Shown: positions 16,064 to 24,912 of the stretch, one piece after another
How positions within the stretch are numbered: position 1 is the stretch's first letter
Layout of the letters: each line of letters starts with the position of its first letter
Source: an uncultured Gemmatimonadota bacterium
GTDB lineage: Bacteria > Gemmatimonadota > Gemmatimonadetes > Gemmatimonadales > Gemmatimonadaceae
Direction: 5' to 3'
Assembly (NCBI GenBank): GCA_902826615.1
Contig: CADEFN010000008.1
Span: forward strand, 146,912-210,911
Length of the DNA: 64,000 nucleotides
The notes under the pieces: generated by a model
Told to the model about the DNA's origin: nothing
The model's input: only the letters and a program-made list of their open reading frames with translations
Databases searched by the model: none
Translations under genes and position numbers: made by a program

Positions 16064-16690
16064 TCAGGCGTGATCGGCCCAGGTCTTTTCGCCGGCGGTG
16101 TAGGGCACACAGGGATCAAAGCGCCCCGGGGTCTCGATGTACCGCAGGGCCTGGTTCATCCCGATTTCCGAGGTGAAGTAGCCTAACAACGAGAGCTCCT
16201 TCATCATGCGGAAGTAGTGATTGGGATCGTCCTTCTTCTTGGCGTCCTGGTAGGTCTTTTGTTCCTGGTCGAGTGTCTTGAGGAGTGCCAGGCGTTGTTC
16301 GGGTGAGGCACCCATGAAGTCCTTCTGGTTTGCCGCCTGACTGGCCTCGTTCAACTTCTTGATTCCTGCGCGAAAGATGTCCTGGTCTGCGGGCTCGTAG
16401 GTATCGGTAACCATCAGGGCGATGAAGGCACCAACCTGTGCGGTCTTGGCTCCGGGGGTGCTGGTCGTCGGCAGGATGGTGTCTGCGACCTCGTCGAGCA
16501 GGGCCACCTCAGCGGCGGAAAAGCCCGGGCCAGTGGCAGCGTTCGGGGCGCCCGGCTTTTCTTCACCAGGGCGGCATCCCGTCCAGAGCGCAGTGCCTCC
16601 GATGAGGGCGGCGCCGCCTAACAACGCCGAGACGCGCTTGAGGGCCTCGCGGCGATGGATCAGGGCTTCCTGCGGGCTGTATGCGGTCAT
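16064..16690 (-). CDS. Gluconate 2-dehydrogenase subunit 3-like Tat lipoprotein
   Basis: 208 residues from ATG 16690. The N-terminus has a twin-arginine signal (RREALKRVSALLGG) with a hydrophobic core ending in LWTGC, a lipobox, so the product is probably folded in the cytoplasm, exported by Tat and lipid-anchored. The body shows the subunit-3 family pattern: FSAAEVALLDEVADTILPTT, then ADQDIFRAGIKKLNE and a final block HYFRMMKELSLLGYFTSEIG. These small subunits partner with GMC flavoprotein dehydrogenases and are needed for their export or assembly. The catalytic partner is encoded directly upstream (16734-18413). No cytochrome subunit gene follows. Confidence 0.88.
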   Translation of the reverse strand: MTAYSPQEALIHRREALKRVSALLGGAALIGGTALWTGCRPGEEKPGAPNAATGPGFSAAEVALLDEVADTILPTTSTPGAKTAQVGAFIALMVTDTYEPADQDIFRAGIKKLNEASQAANQKDFMGASPEQRLALLKTLDQEQKTYQDAKKKDDPNHYFRMMKELSLLGYFTSEIGMNQALRYIETPGRFDPCVPYTAGEKTWADHA

Positions 16691-16733
16691 GAGCGCAGAG
16701 GGTGTGGGTTCGTGGACGTGAGGAATCGCCTGC

Positions 16734-18413
16734 TCACAGGTTCCTGCGATTGAGCTCATTCACGGCGTGGTCGGCCGCGCGCGCGGTCAGGGCCATGTAC
16801 GTCAGGGAGGGATTCACACACGCGGCCGATGTCATGCAGGATCCGTCGGTGACAAAGACATTCGGCGCGTCCCACACCTGGTTCCACTCATTGAGGACGG
16901 ACGTTTTCGGATCGCGTCCCATACGCGCGGTCCCCATCTCGTGGATGCCCATCCCCGGCGTGTAATCGCTGTCGAAGGTGCGCACGTTCTTCGCGCCCGT
17001 CTCGGTGAGCATTTCGGCCATGTCGGCGGTCATGTCCTTGCGCATCCGCCGCTCGTTTTCCCCGATGGCGCAGTCCACTTTCGGGACCGGCAATCCCCAT
17101 TTGTCCTTCCGCGTCAGGTCAAGCGAGACTGTGTTGGTGGGGTCGGGGAGCATTTCGCCGAAGGCGGTGGCCCCAATCGTCCATTGCCCCGGCATCGTCA
17201 TGGCATCCTTGAACTCGGCGCCCACACCCAGCTCGGCGACGGCCCGTGACCATCCCTCGCGACTGGCGCTGCCCTGGTAGCCGAACCCCCGCAAGTAGTC
17301 GCGTTTGTCACCAAATACGTTGCGATAACGCGGGATGTAGAATCCGGTGGGCCGGCGGCCGTAGTAGTACTTGTCGTCGAGCCCTTCGAGGTCGCCATTC
17401 GCACCGAGGCGGAAGTGGTGATCCATCAAGTTCTTGCCTAACGCGTCTGAGGTCGATCCGAGTCCCCCGGGCCACACATCGGTCGCGCTCCGCATGAGCA
17501 GCCAGGTGCTGTTGATGGTGGAGGCGCAGAGGAAGATGATCTTGGCGCTGTAGTCCGTGGTTTGGCTGGAGACGGCGTCGATGACCCGGACACCGGTGGC
17601 ACGTTTGGTGTCCTTGTTGTACAGCACTTCGGAGACGATGGCGAACGGTTTGAGCGTCAGCCGTCCCGTGGCGCGTGCGGCGGGGAGGGTGGATGACTGC
17701 GTGCTGAAGTAGGCGCCGTAGGGGCACCCCAGCCAGCAGGCATTCCGGCTTTGGCATGGCGCGCGATTCTGCAGCGCCTGCGTCAGGTTGGCCACGCGAC
17801 CGGGAATGAGGCGTCGCCGGCCACCAAACTTCTTGTGCAGACGGCCCGCCACCACCTCTTCGCCGCAGTTGAGCGGCATCGCCGGCTGGAACTGGCCATC
17901 GGGCAACTGGGGCAATCCTTCCGCGGAGCCCGCGATGCCGGCAAATCGTTCGGCATGGTCGTACCAGGGGGCGATGTCCTTGTAGCGAATGGGCCAGTCG
18001 ACGGCGATCCCGTCCTTGAGGTTCGCTTCGAAGTCGATGTCGCTGAAGCGATAACTCTGGCGCCCCCACATCAGGGAACGTCCGCCGACCTGATACCCGC
18101 GGTACCAGTCAAAACGGCGGACTTCCGTGTACGGCGACTCCTTCTCGTTGACCCAGAAGTCGAGGTTCTTCTCGTTCAGCGGATAGTCGCGCTTGAGGAC
18201 CGGGTAGTCCGCCTCCATCGCCTTGGTTCGCCCACCACGGTGCGGGTACTCCCAGGGGCCCTTTCGGGCGTTGGGATAGTCCTTGACGTGTTCGACGTTG
18301 CGGCCGCGCTCCAGGAGCAGCACCCGCAGCCCTTTTTCGGTCAGTTCCTTGGCGGCCCACCCACCAGAGATACCGGATCCCACAACGATGGCATCGTATG
18401 CTGATTCCTGCAC
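16734..18413 (-). CDS. GMC-family FAD-dependent oxidoreductase
   Basis: 559 residues from GTG 18413. The FAD Rossmann motif is VVGSGISGGWAAKEL at residues 10-24 with the ribose-binding LLLERG following. The middle has the GMC block GGRSLMWGRQSYR, cysteines in CQSRNACWLGCPYGAY and a second FAD region. The C-terminal catalytic block has HEMGTARMG and VNPSLTYMALTARAADH, giving the expected His and Asn. This matches the large subunit of membrane-bound sugar or sugar-acid dehydrogenases such as gluconate 2-dehydrogenase. It has no export signal of its own and probably travels with the Tat-exported subunit encoded next. Natural substrate unknown. Confidence 0.9.
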   Translation of the reverse strand: MQESAYDAIVVGSGISGGWAAKELTEKGLRVLLLERGRNVEHVKDYPNARKGPWEYPHRGGRTKAMEADYPVLKRDYPLNEKNLDFWVNEKESPYTEVRRFDWYRGYQVGGRSLMWGRQSYRFSDIDFEANLKDGIAVDWPIRYKDIAPWYDHAERFAGIAGSAEGLPQLPDGQFQPAMPLNCGEEVVAGRLHKKFGGRRRLIPGRVANLTQALQNRAPCQSRNACWLGCPYGAYFSTQSSTLPAARATGRLTLKPFAIVSEVLYNKDTKRATGVRVIDAVSSQTTDYSAKIIFLCASTINSTWLLMRSATDVWPGGLGSTSDALGKNLMDHHFRLGANGDLEGLDDKYYYGRRPTGFYIPRYRNVFGDKRDYLRGFGYQGSASREGWSRAVAELGVGAEFKDAMTMPGQWTIGATAFGEMLPDPTNTVSLDLTRKDKWGLPVPKVDCAIGENERRMRKDMTADMAEMLTETGAKNVRTFDSDYTPGMGIHEMGTARMGRDPKTSVLNEWNQVWDAPNVFVTDGSCMTSAACVNPSLTYMALTARAADHAVNELNRRNL

Positions 18414-18633
18414 GAACCCTCCAGGGCGATGACGGTCAGATACCTAACGAGCAGTGCCGGTGTTCCCGGGGACCTCCACTGAGGGGAATATGGCACGTCT
18501 CCCGGTCGTCCGCGATAAGCACGGGGATCCTGGCGGCGGGCCTCAGCGCAACCGATTGCGGTGTCTTCCGTCAGGGCGCGCGAGGGGCGAGTTTTGGCGC
18601 GCTCCCAACAGCGCGCTCTCCCTCCCCACTGGC

Positions 18634-19593
18634 ATGTTCTCCCTCACACTGAACGACTATCGCGAAGTCCGCGAGCGCATCGCGCCGCATATCAAACACA
18701 CCCCGCTGCTCACCTCGCGGCAGTTGAGCGAGGCCACCGGTTTTGACGCCCGTCTGAAGGCCGAGTGCTTCCAGCGCGTGGGCTCATACAAAATTCGGGG
18801 GCCGCTCAACAAGTTTGCCCTCATGCCCGAGGAGCAAAAGCGGCGTGGCGTGGTGTGTTCGTCGGCAGGGAACCATGCCCAGGGGGTCGCGCTGGCGGCC
18901 AGAATTCATGGCATGCGGGCGGTGATTTGCATGGCTGAGAACGCCACTCCCGCAAAAATCGCGGCGACAAAGGCGTATGGTGGCGAAGTGGTGCTTCACG
19001 GCACCATCTGGGACGAGGCGAACGAGAAGGCGAAGGAGCTGGTCCGGGATCAGGGTCTCACCTACGTCCACCCGTTCGATGACGAGCAGCTCATCGCGGG
19101 GCAGGGGACACTCGGCCTTGAAGTGGTGCAGGACTGGCCCGAGCTGGATGCCATCGTGGTGCCCATTGGGGGAGGCGGCCTGATCGCCGGGGTGTCGATG
19201 GCCATCAAGAGCCACAACCCGAAGGTGAAGGTGATCGGGGTGGAGTCGTCGGACGGCCCGGCGATGAAAGCAAGCCTCGATGCCGGCGAACTCCAAACCA
19301 TCGAATGCAACACCATTATCGATGGGCTGCGGGTCCGACGCGCGGGGACCCTCAACTTCAGCGTGGTCCAGCGGTATGTCGACGACATCGTCACACTCCC
19401 TGATCGCGAGATCTTCGAAGCGATGATCTGGATCATGGAGCGCTGCAAGCTGGTGGTAGAGGGTGCTGCGGCTGCCTCGGTGGCGGCGATGATGCATGGC
19501 CTCATCAAGATGCCCGCCGGATCGAAGGTTGTGGGGGTACTCTCAGGTGGGAATGTGAACCTTGACGCCTTACGCGGACTGCGGTGGAACTGA
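18634..19593 (+). CDS. ilvA: Threonine ammonia-lyase (short form, no ACT domain)
   Basis: 319 residues from ATG 18634. It is a fold-type II PLP enzyme that deaminates threonine to 2-oxobutyrate: PLP lysine in RVGSYKIRGPLNK (about residue 52), substrate-binding SSAGNHAQGVALAA, and phosphate-binding VPIGGGGLIAGVS. The C-terminal ACT-like regulatory domain of biosynthetic IlvA is missing, as in catabolic TdcB-type enzymes, so feedback inhibition by isoleucine is not expected. Its stop TGA overlaps the start ATG of the FabH-like gene by one base, so the two are co-translated. The 220-base region upstream (18414-18633), shared with the divergent GMC gene, should hold both promoters but shows no clear consensus. 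Confidence 0.92.
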   Translation: MFSLTLNDYREVRERIAPHIKHTPLLTSRQLSEATGFDARLKAECFQRVGSYKIRGPLNKFALMPEEQKRRGVVCSSAGNHAQGVALAARIHGMRAVICMAENATPAKIAATKAYGGEVVLHGTIWDEANEKAKELVRDQGLTYVHPFDDEQLIAGQGTLGLEVVQDWPELDAIVVPIGGGGLIAGVSMAIKSHNPKVKVIGVESSDGPAMKASLDAGELQTIECNTIIDGLRVRRAGTLNFSVVQRYVDDIVTLPDREIFEAMIWIMERCKLVVEGAAAASVAAMMHGLIKMPAGSKVVGVLSGGNVNLDALRGLRWN

Positions 19594-20732
19594 TGCCATA
19601 CGCCGCCATTACCGGATGGGGGGCCGGCATGCCTCCGGCCGTGCTGAGCAACGACGATCTCGCCACCTTCCTCGAGACCAACGACGAGTGGATTGTGAGC
19701 CGCACGGGCATGAAGGAGCGCCGGGTGGCCCACATCACCGCGGTGGAGATGGCCACGGTGGCCTCGCAACGCGCGCTGGCCTGCGCCGGGCTGACCGGTG
19801 CGGACGTCGACCTGATTGTCTACGGCGGGTGTACCAACGAAGAGGCGGTGCCTAACAGTGCATCGGGAGTCCAGGTGGCGATCGGGGCCACGCGTGCCGC
19901 GGCGATGGACGTCAACACGGCCTGCACCTCGTTCCTCTATGGCCTCTCCACGGCGACGGCGATGATCCAGAATGGTACGGTCAAGACCGCCATCGTCATC
20001 GGGGTCGAGCTCATTTCCAAGTACATGGACTGGACCAACCGCAATGTCGCCGTGCTCTTCGGCGATGGGGCGGCCGCAGTAGTGGTGCAGGCATCGGACG
20101 AACCGGTGGGTGTCCTCGGATCTGTGCTGGGCTGTGATTCCGAATCGCGACAGATTCTCCGAGTGCGCGGTATGGGGTGTGCCTACACCGGAGGTGGAGT
20201 GTCGTTAGGTGACACCATCTGGGATTTTGATGGACAGGCCATCTTCAAGCGCGCGGTGAAGGGCATGAGTGAAGCCTGCGAACGGGTGCTCCGGCAGGCT
20301 GGGGTCTCCCCCGAGCAGGTGGACCTCGTGGTGCCGCATCAGGCCAATTTGCGGATCATCGAGGCGGTGGCGAAATACGCCGGCGTGCCGATGGAGAAGG
20401 TGATCGTGACGGTGCACAAGTATGGCAACATGAGTGCTGCCACCGTGCCGGTGTCGCTGGTGGAGGCGCTCAACGACGGACGGGTGAAACCCGGGTCACT
20501 CATTCTCATGCCCGGTTTTGGTGGGGGACTCACCTACGGCGCCCTCCTGGTGCGCTGGGGTGACCGTATCACACCGCTTGGCACCTCGTCCGCCGACTTT
20601 GCGCCGAGCCCGTACACGGCGCTGGAGATGGTCAACGCCATTCGGTCGCAGCAGGATCCGCACGGACGCTCGGCGCATGGACTGGCCGCGCCGGTGTTTG
20701 CCGAAGCTCGCGTCGCCGCGTCGAGTGCCTGA
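19593..20732 (+). CDS. fabH: Beta-ketoacyl-ACP synthase III family protein
   Basis: 379 residues from ATG 19593 (TGATG junction with the previous stop). It has the FabH fold and the Cys-His-Asn triad: nucleophile in DVNTACTSFLYGL (about residue 110), His in VPHQANLRIIEA and Asn in KYGNMSAATVPVSL, plus the GPGFGGG-like closing loop MPGFGGGLTYGALLVRW. KAS III condenses an acyl-CoA starter with malonyl-ACP to begin fatty acid synthesis. A C-terminal extension of about 45 residues beyond the usual end is unexplained. Coupling to threonine deaminase suggests a starter such as propionyl-CoA derived from 2-oxobutyrate; that is inference. Confidence 0.9.
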   Translation: MPYAAITGWGAGMPPAVLSNDDLATFLETNDEWIVSRTGMKERRVAHITAVEMATVASQRALACAGLTGADVDLIVYGGCTNEEAVPNSASGVQVAIGATRAAAMDVNTACTSFLYGLSTATAMIQNGTVKTAIVIGVELISKYMDWTNRNVAVLFGDGAAAVVVQASDEPVGVLGSVLGCDSESRQILRVRGMGCAYTGGGVSLGDTIWDFDGQAIFKRAVKGMSEACERVLRQAGVSPEQVDLVVPHQANLRIIEAVAKYAGVPMEKVIVTVHKYGNMSAATVPVSLVEALNDGRVKPGSLILMPGFGGGLTYGALLVRWGDRITPLGTSSADFAPSPYTALEMVNAIRSQQDPHGRSAHGLAAPVFAEARVAASSA

Positions 20733-21981
20733 CGAGAGCTCTTCACGCGCCGCACTGCTTGGGGGAGAGAGCGGCCGGACACTTGTGGCGCTCGGTGCCG
20801 CAGTTGGGCTCGGCGTTGCCATAGCCTGGTCCGGCAACGAGGGACTGATGCGCGCGACCGGCATGCTGAGCATTGTCGGCACGCTCTGGGTCAACGCCAT
20901 TCGCATGACGGTCATCCCCCTGGTGGTCGCGCTGCTGATCACTGGCGTGACCTCCGTTGCCGATGTGCGCGACATGGGTCGGCTCGGTGGGCGCACGCTC
21001 CTGGTGTTTGGGGCGATGCTCATAGGTAGCGCGCTCCTGTCGCTGGCCGTTGCCGTTCCCGTGTTCGGGCTTTTTCCCGAGGCCATGCTCGGCAAGGTGC
21101 CACTCCCATCGGGCGCGGCCGAGGCCGCCGCCCAGGTGACGCAGGCGCAGGCCGGTGGCGTGCTGGAATGGTTCACCGGCCTCATTCCCGTGAATCCCGT
21201 GGCGGCGGCCGCCAGCGGCAACATGGTCTCGCTCATCGTCTTTGTCTTTCTCTTCTCACTGGCCATTGCCCGCAGTCCGCAGGCCACTCGCCAGCCACTT
21301 GAGGCGTTCTTCAAGTCGTTAGGTGAGGCGATGCTGCAGCTGGTCCGATGGATTGTGGCCTTGGCGCCTGTTGCCGTCTTCTGCCTGGTCCTTCCGCTGG
21401 CGGCGCAAAGTGGGGCATCGCTGGTCGGCGCGGTCGGGTTTTACGTCGCGGCCTTCGCCACCACTTGTGCCGTGGTCACTGCCGCCTGTCATCTCGTCGC
21501 TGCGATCGCCGGACACAGGCCCCGGCCCTTTGCCCAGGCGATGATTCCCACACAACTCATCGGCATCAGCTGCAGCTCATCAATTGCCAGCTTGCCGGCC
21601 ATGGTGCAGAGTGCCGACCGGCTCGGCGTGCCGGCACGGGTGAGTGGCTTTGTGCTACCGCTGGCCGTGAGTGTGTTCAAGCCGGCGGCGCCGGTGGCGT
21701 GGATCGTTGGGGCGCTTTTCATCGGAAAGTTCTACGACATTTCGCTCGGTGTGCGAGAGCTCGGCATCGTGGCGGCGGCCTCTGTCTTCCTGTCGTTTGC
21801 CGCGCCCGGGGTGCCGCGGGGGGCCTTTCTCCTGCTCACGCCTTTGTTTGTGGCCATCGGACTTCCCGCCGAAGGCATTGGGGTGCTGATCGCCGTGGAT
21901 CTCATTCCTGACATGTGTGCGACGGTAGTGAACGTCACCGGTGATGTGACTGCCACCACCGTTGTCGCAAAGACCGCCTAG
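20725..21981 (+). CDS. Dicarboxylate/amino acid:cation symporter (DAACS family)
   Basis: 418 residues from GTG 20725, overlapping the FabH-like gene by 8 bases, so it belongs to the same transcript. About eight membrane segments and two re-entrant loops are evident, with family hallmarks GLIPVNPVAAAASGNMVSLI, the serine-rich loop ISCSSSIASLPAMV (normally SSSxTLP) and VNVTGDVTATTVV (normally NxxGD). These proteins (GltP, DctA, SstT type) import glutamate, C4-dicarboxylates, serine or threonine with Na+ or H+. Its position behind a threonine deaminase makes threonine or serine plausible substrates, but that is only context. Confidence 0.9.
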   Translation: MPDESSSRAALLGGESGRTLVALGAAVGLGVAIAWSGNEGLMRATGMLSIVGTLWVNAIRMTVIPLVVALLITGVTSVADVRDMGRLGGRTLLVFGAMLIGSALLSLAVAVPVFGLFPEAMLGKVPLPSGAAEAAAQVTQAQAGGVLEWFTGLIPVNPVAAAASGNMVSLIVFVFLFSLAIARSPQATRQPLEAFFKSLGEAMLQLVRWIVALAPVAVFCLVLPLAAQSGASLVGAVGFYVAAFATTCAVVTAACHLVAAIAGHRPRPFAQAMIPTQLIGISCSSSIASLPAMVQSADRLGVPARVSGFVLPLAVSVFKPAAPVAWIVGALFIGKFYDISLGVRELGIVAAASVFLSFAAPGVPRGAFLLLTPLFVAIGLPAEGIGVLIAVDLIPDMCATVVNVTGDVTATTVVAKTA

Positions 21982-22002
21982 CTCTGCACAGAGGGGCCAA
22001 AC

Positions 22003-22881
22003 ATGATGAAGCAGATCTGCGTCATACTCGCGCTGACGTCGACCGTAGCCGCGCAGGGACTCGCACAGCCTGTCACCCTGCAGCAGGTGATGGCGAGGCC
22101 GACGCCGCCCCCTGATCATGTGCTGCGTTACGGCGCGGCCAAGGAGCAGTTCGGCAACCTGCGTCTCCCAAAACGCCCCGGTCCTCATCCCGTTGTGCTG
22201 TTTGTCCACGGGGGGTGCTGGCTCTCGCAGTTCGGCATCGAACACGCAGCACCACTCGAGCAGGCCATCGCTGATTCGGGGTATGCTGTGTGGAGCATAG
22301 AGTATCGTCGTGCCGGAAACGAAGGCGGGGGCTGGCCCGGCACCTTCCTCGACGTGGCGAATGGCACTGATCACCTTCGAGCGATTGCCGGCACCTATTC
22401 GCTTGACCTGTCTCGCGTGGTGGCAGCGGGGCATTCAGCGGGCGGGTTCTTTGCGCTCTGGCTGGCCGCTCGAAAGAAGATTCCCGATGGCAGCGAGCTG
22501 CACACGCGTGATCCGCTCCCCATCAAGGGAGTGCTTGCCCTTGCACCAGCGCCGGACCTCGAGGGCCTTCATGCGGCCGGTGTGTGCGGCAATGTGATCA
22601 ACAAGCTGATGGGTGGTTCGCCTGCCGAGCAGCCGGCGAGGTACACGGCCGCGTCGCTCATGCAACTCGCGCCGATCGATGTGCCCACCGAGGTCGTGAT
22701 TGGCGAGGCCGACGACTCCTGGAGGCCCGTGGGGCGCGCCTATCTTGCCCGCGCCGCCGAGCGCGGGGACAAACGGATACACGCAGTGGAGGTTCCGGGT
22801 GCAGGTCATTTTGATGTGATCGCGCCCATGACACCCGCTTGGCGCGATGTGATGGCCGGGCTCAGGTTGCTGATGCGCTGA
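22003..22881 (+). CDS. Secreted alpha/beta hydrolase (esterase-like)
   Basis: 292 residues from ATG 22003, with a signal peptide (core ICVILALTSTVAA, cleavage near GLAQ). The alpha/beta hydrolase landmarks are the oxyanion motif HGGCW (about residue 69), nucleophile elbow AAGHSAGGF (Ser near residue 146), acidic residue in IGEADDSW and His in GAGHFDVI. The HGG motif and size place it with the hormone-sensitive-lipase/arylformamidase-like group, which cleaves small esters or amides. It lies 21 bases after the symporter gene on the same strand. Substrate unknown. Confidence 0.88.
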   Translation: MMKQICVILALTSTVAAQGLAQPVTLQQVMARPTPPPDHVLRYGAAKEQFGNLRLPKRPGPHPVVLFVHGGCWLSQFGIEHAAPLEQAIADSGYAVWSIEYRRAGNEGGGWPGTFLDVANGTDHLRAIAGTYSLDLSRVVAAGHSAGGFFALWLAARKKIPDGSELHTRDPLPIKGVLALAPAPDLEGLHAAGVCGNVINKLMGGSPAEQPARYTAASLMQLAPIDVPTEVVIGEADDSWRPVGRAYLARAAERGDKRIHAVEVPGAGHFDVIAPMTPAWRDVMAGLRLLMR

Positions 22882-22965
22882 CAAACGGCTTGCATGGCGG
22901 CGAGGGCGCAGAGTCGAATAACTTTCGCCGCCTCGGCTCCAGCACGCCCCCCAGCGTACATACCC

Positions 22966-24333
22966 ATGTTCCGCAACGTTCACGATAGCGTCCTTGGCAC
23001 CATTGGCCACACGCCCCTGGTGCGACTGAATCATGTCGTCCGCGACATCCCGGCCACCGTGTATGCGAAGGTGGAGACCTTCAATCCCGGCCACAGCATC
23101 AAGGATCGCATGGCGATCCGCATGGTCGAAGACGCCGAGCGAACGGGAAAGCTGAAGCCCGGTGGCACCATCATCGAAGGGACCAGCGGCAACACCGGGA
23201 TGGGGCTGGCCATCGCCGCGATTGTGAAGGGATACAAGTGCATCTTCACCACCACCGACAAGCAATCACGCGAGAAGGTGGATGCGCTGCGGGCCTTTGG
23301 TGCCGAAGTGATCGTCTGTCCCACCGACGTCGAGCCCGAGGATCCCCGCTCGTACTATTCGGTCTCGTCCCGGCTGGAGCGCGAGACGCCAAACGCCTGG
23401 AAGCCGAATCAGTACGACAACCTGAGCAACTCGCAGGCCCACTACGAAACGACAGGTCCGGAGATCTGGGAGCAGCTCGAGGGAAAGGTGGACCATCTCG
23501 TGGTGGGTGTTGGAACCGGCGGCACGATCTGCGGTACGGGCCGTTTTCTCAAGGAGCGCAACCCTGGCGTGAAGGTGTGGGGTATCGACACCTACGGCTC
23601 GGTCTTCAAGAAGTACAAGGAAACGGGCATCCTGGACAAACACGAGATCTACCCCTACGTGACCGAAGGGATCGGTGAGGACTTCCTCCCGCAGAACGTC
23701 GATTTCAGTGTCATCGACCACTTCGAGAAGGTCACCGATCGCGATGCGGCCATCTACACCCGCGAAATTGTGCGGCACGAGGGGATCTGGGTGGGCTACT
23801 CGGCGGGCTCGGCCCTGGCTGGGCTGCTGCAGCTCAAGGATCGATTTCGTGCCGGTGAGACCGTCGTCGTGATCTTCCACGATCATGGCACGCGGTATCT
23901 CGGCAAGATTTTCAACCCCGAGTGGATGCGCCGGATGGGGTATGAAAACCTGGCCGGCCCAACGGCGCGCAGCCTGGTACGCAACAAGAAGGTGGCGGAC
24001 ATCGTGGGTGTGGAAGTGACGGCGTCGTTAGGTCAGGCGGTGGCGCGGATGAGTGAGAACAACTTCTCCCAGATCCCGGTGACCAAGGAGAGCCGCATCG
24101 TCGGATCGTTGCGCGACACGCAGGCATACGCCGCCCTGGTCGCCGATGCGGCCGCCCGGGACCGGCGGGTGCAGGAGGTGATGCAGAAGCCCTTTCCGTA
24201 TGTGGACATCGAGACGCCGATCGAACTGCTGGCACCGATGATCACGGCCGAGAACCCAGCGGTGCTGGTGCGAGACTTTCCGGCCGACAAGGTCTACGTG
24301 CTCACGGGTTACGACGTCATGCAGGCCATCTGA
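22966..24333 (+). CDS. cbs: Cystathionine beta-synthase
   Basis: 455 residues from ATG 22966. The N-terminal catalytic domain is a fold-type II PLP enzyme with Lys in NPGHSIKDRMA (about residue 41), the substrate loop GTSGNTGMGLA and phosphate-binding GVGTGGTICGTG. The C-terminal 120 residues are a CBS-domain pair (ASLGQAVARMSENNFSQIPV ... VQEVMQKPFPYVDIETPI). This domain order is the human/yeast-type CBS without the heme domain. It condenses serine and homocysteine to cystathionine in reverse transsulfuration; cysteine synthase activity is the main alternative. A short gene for a membrane protein follows after 6 bases. Confidence 0.92.
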   Translation: MFRNVHDSVLGTIGHTPLVRLNHVVRDIPATVYAKVETFNPGHSIKDRMAIRMVEDAERTGKLKPGGTIIEGTSGNTGMGLAIAAIVKGYKCIFTTTDKQSREKVDALRAFGAEVIVCPTDVEPEDPRSYYSVSSRLERETPNAWKPNQYDNLSNSQAHYETTGPEIWEQLEGKVDHLVVGVGTGGTICGTGRFLKERNPGVKVWGIDTYGSVFKKYKETGILDKHEIYPYVTEGIGEDFLPQNVDFSVIDHFEKVTDRDAAIYTREIVRHEGIWVGYSAGSALAGLLQLKDRFRAGETVVVIFHDHGTRYLGKIFNPEWMRRMGYENLAGPTARSLVRNKKVADIVGVEVTASLGQAVARMSENNFSQIPVTKESRIVGSLRDTQAYAALVADAAARDRRVQEVMQKPFPYVDIETPIELLAPMITAENPAVLVRDFPADKVYVLTGYDVMQAI

Positions 24334-24339
24334 CGAGTC

Positions 24340-24831
24340 ATGCCGGGCACCGCGAACCCCCGCATGGATGTACGCGACGGGCTGGTGGTCGGCTTCATTG
24401 CGTATATCACCGTGGCAGCCTTCTACGGGCTGTTCGACCTTGCCGGCGGGCGTGGCCCATTTCGCACCGCCCATGTGCTGGCGCACGCCGTCTTTGGGGG
24501 TGAGGGGAGCGCTCCGCCGGTTGTGGACATGGACGCCGTGGTGCGGTACGACGGCATTCACCTCGTGTTGTCGCTGCTGATTGGTGTGGTGGTGATGCTG
24601 GTGGTGGGGTATGGGGAACGCACACCCTCGCGCGCGCGACTGGCCGGCATGGTGGTGGTCGGTGGATACTTTGCGACGGTGGCGGCCGTGTGGATGTTGA
24701 CCCGGAGTGTGAGCGGCATGGTGCCCTGGTGGAGTATTGCCGGGGCGAATGGGGCGTCGGTGGTTCTGGCGTCGATGTATGTGATGTGGCGTCGGCCAGG
24801 AGTGGGAGCGAGGTTGTTCCTGGCCGGGTGA
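24340..24831 (+). CDS. Four-helix membrane protein of unknown function
   Basis: 163 residues from ATG 24340, six bases after cbs. Four hydrophobic segments are evident (LVVGFIAYITVAAFYGLF; LVLSLLIGVVVMLVVGY; MVVVGGYFATVAAVWML; and a final SIAGANGASVVLASMYVMW). Conserved-looking polar residues are His/Asp in a loop between helices 1 and 2 (FRTAHVLAHAVFGG). No family recognised. Confidence 0.75.
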   Translation: MPGTANPRMDVRDGLVVGFIAYITVAAFYGLFDLAGGRGPFRTAHVLAHAVFGGEGSAPPVVDMDAVVRYDGIHLVLSLLIGVVVMLVVGYGERTPSRARLAGMVVVGGYFATVAAVWMLTRSVSGMVPWWSIAGANGASVVLASMYVMWRRPGVGARLFLAG

Positions 24832-24912
24832 GGTCGCTTCGCACGTCCAGGTGTGTCGCGATGCGTTTGCGCTTGCATTGAGAAGCGACGTGCCGCAGTC
24901 TTCGCTCGCTCA

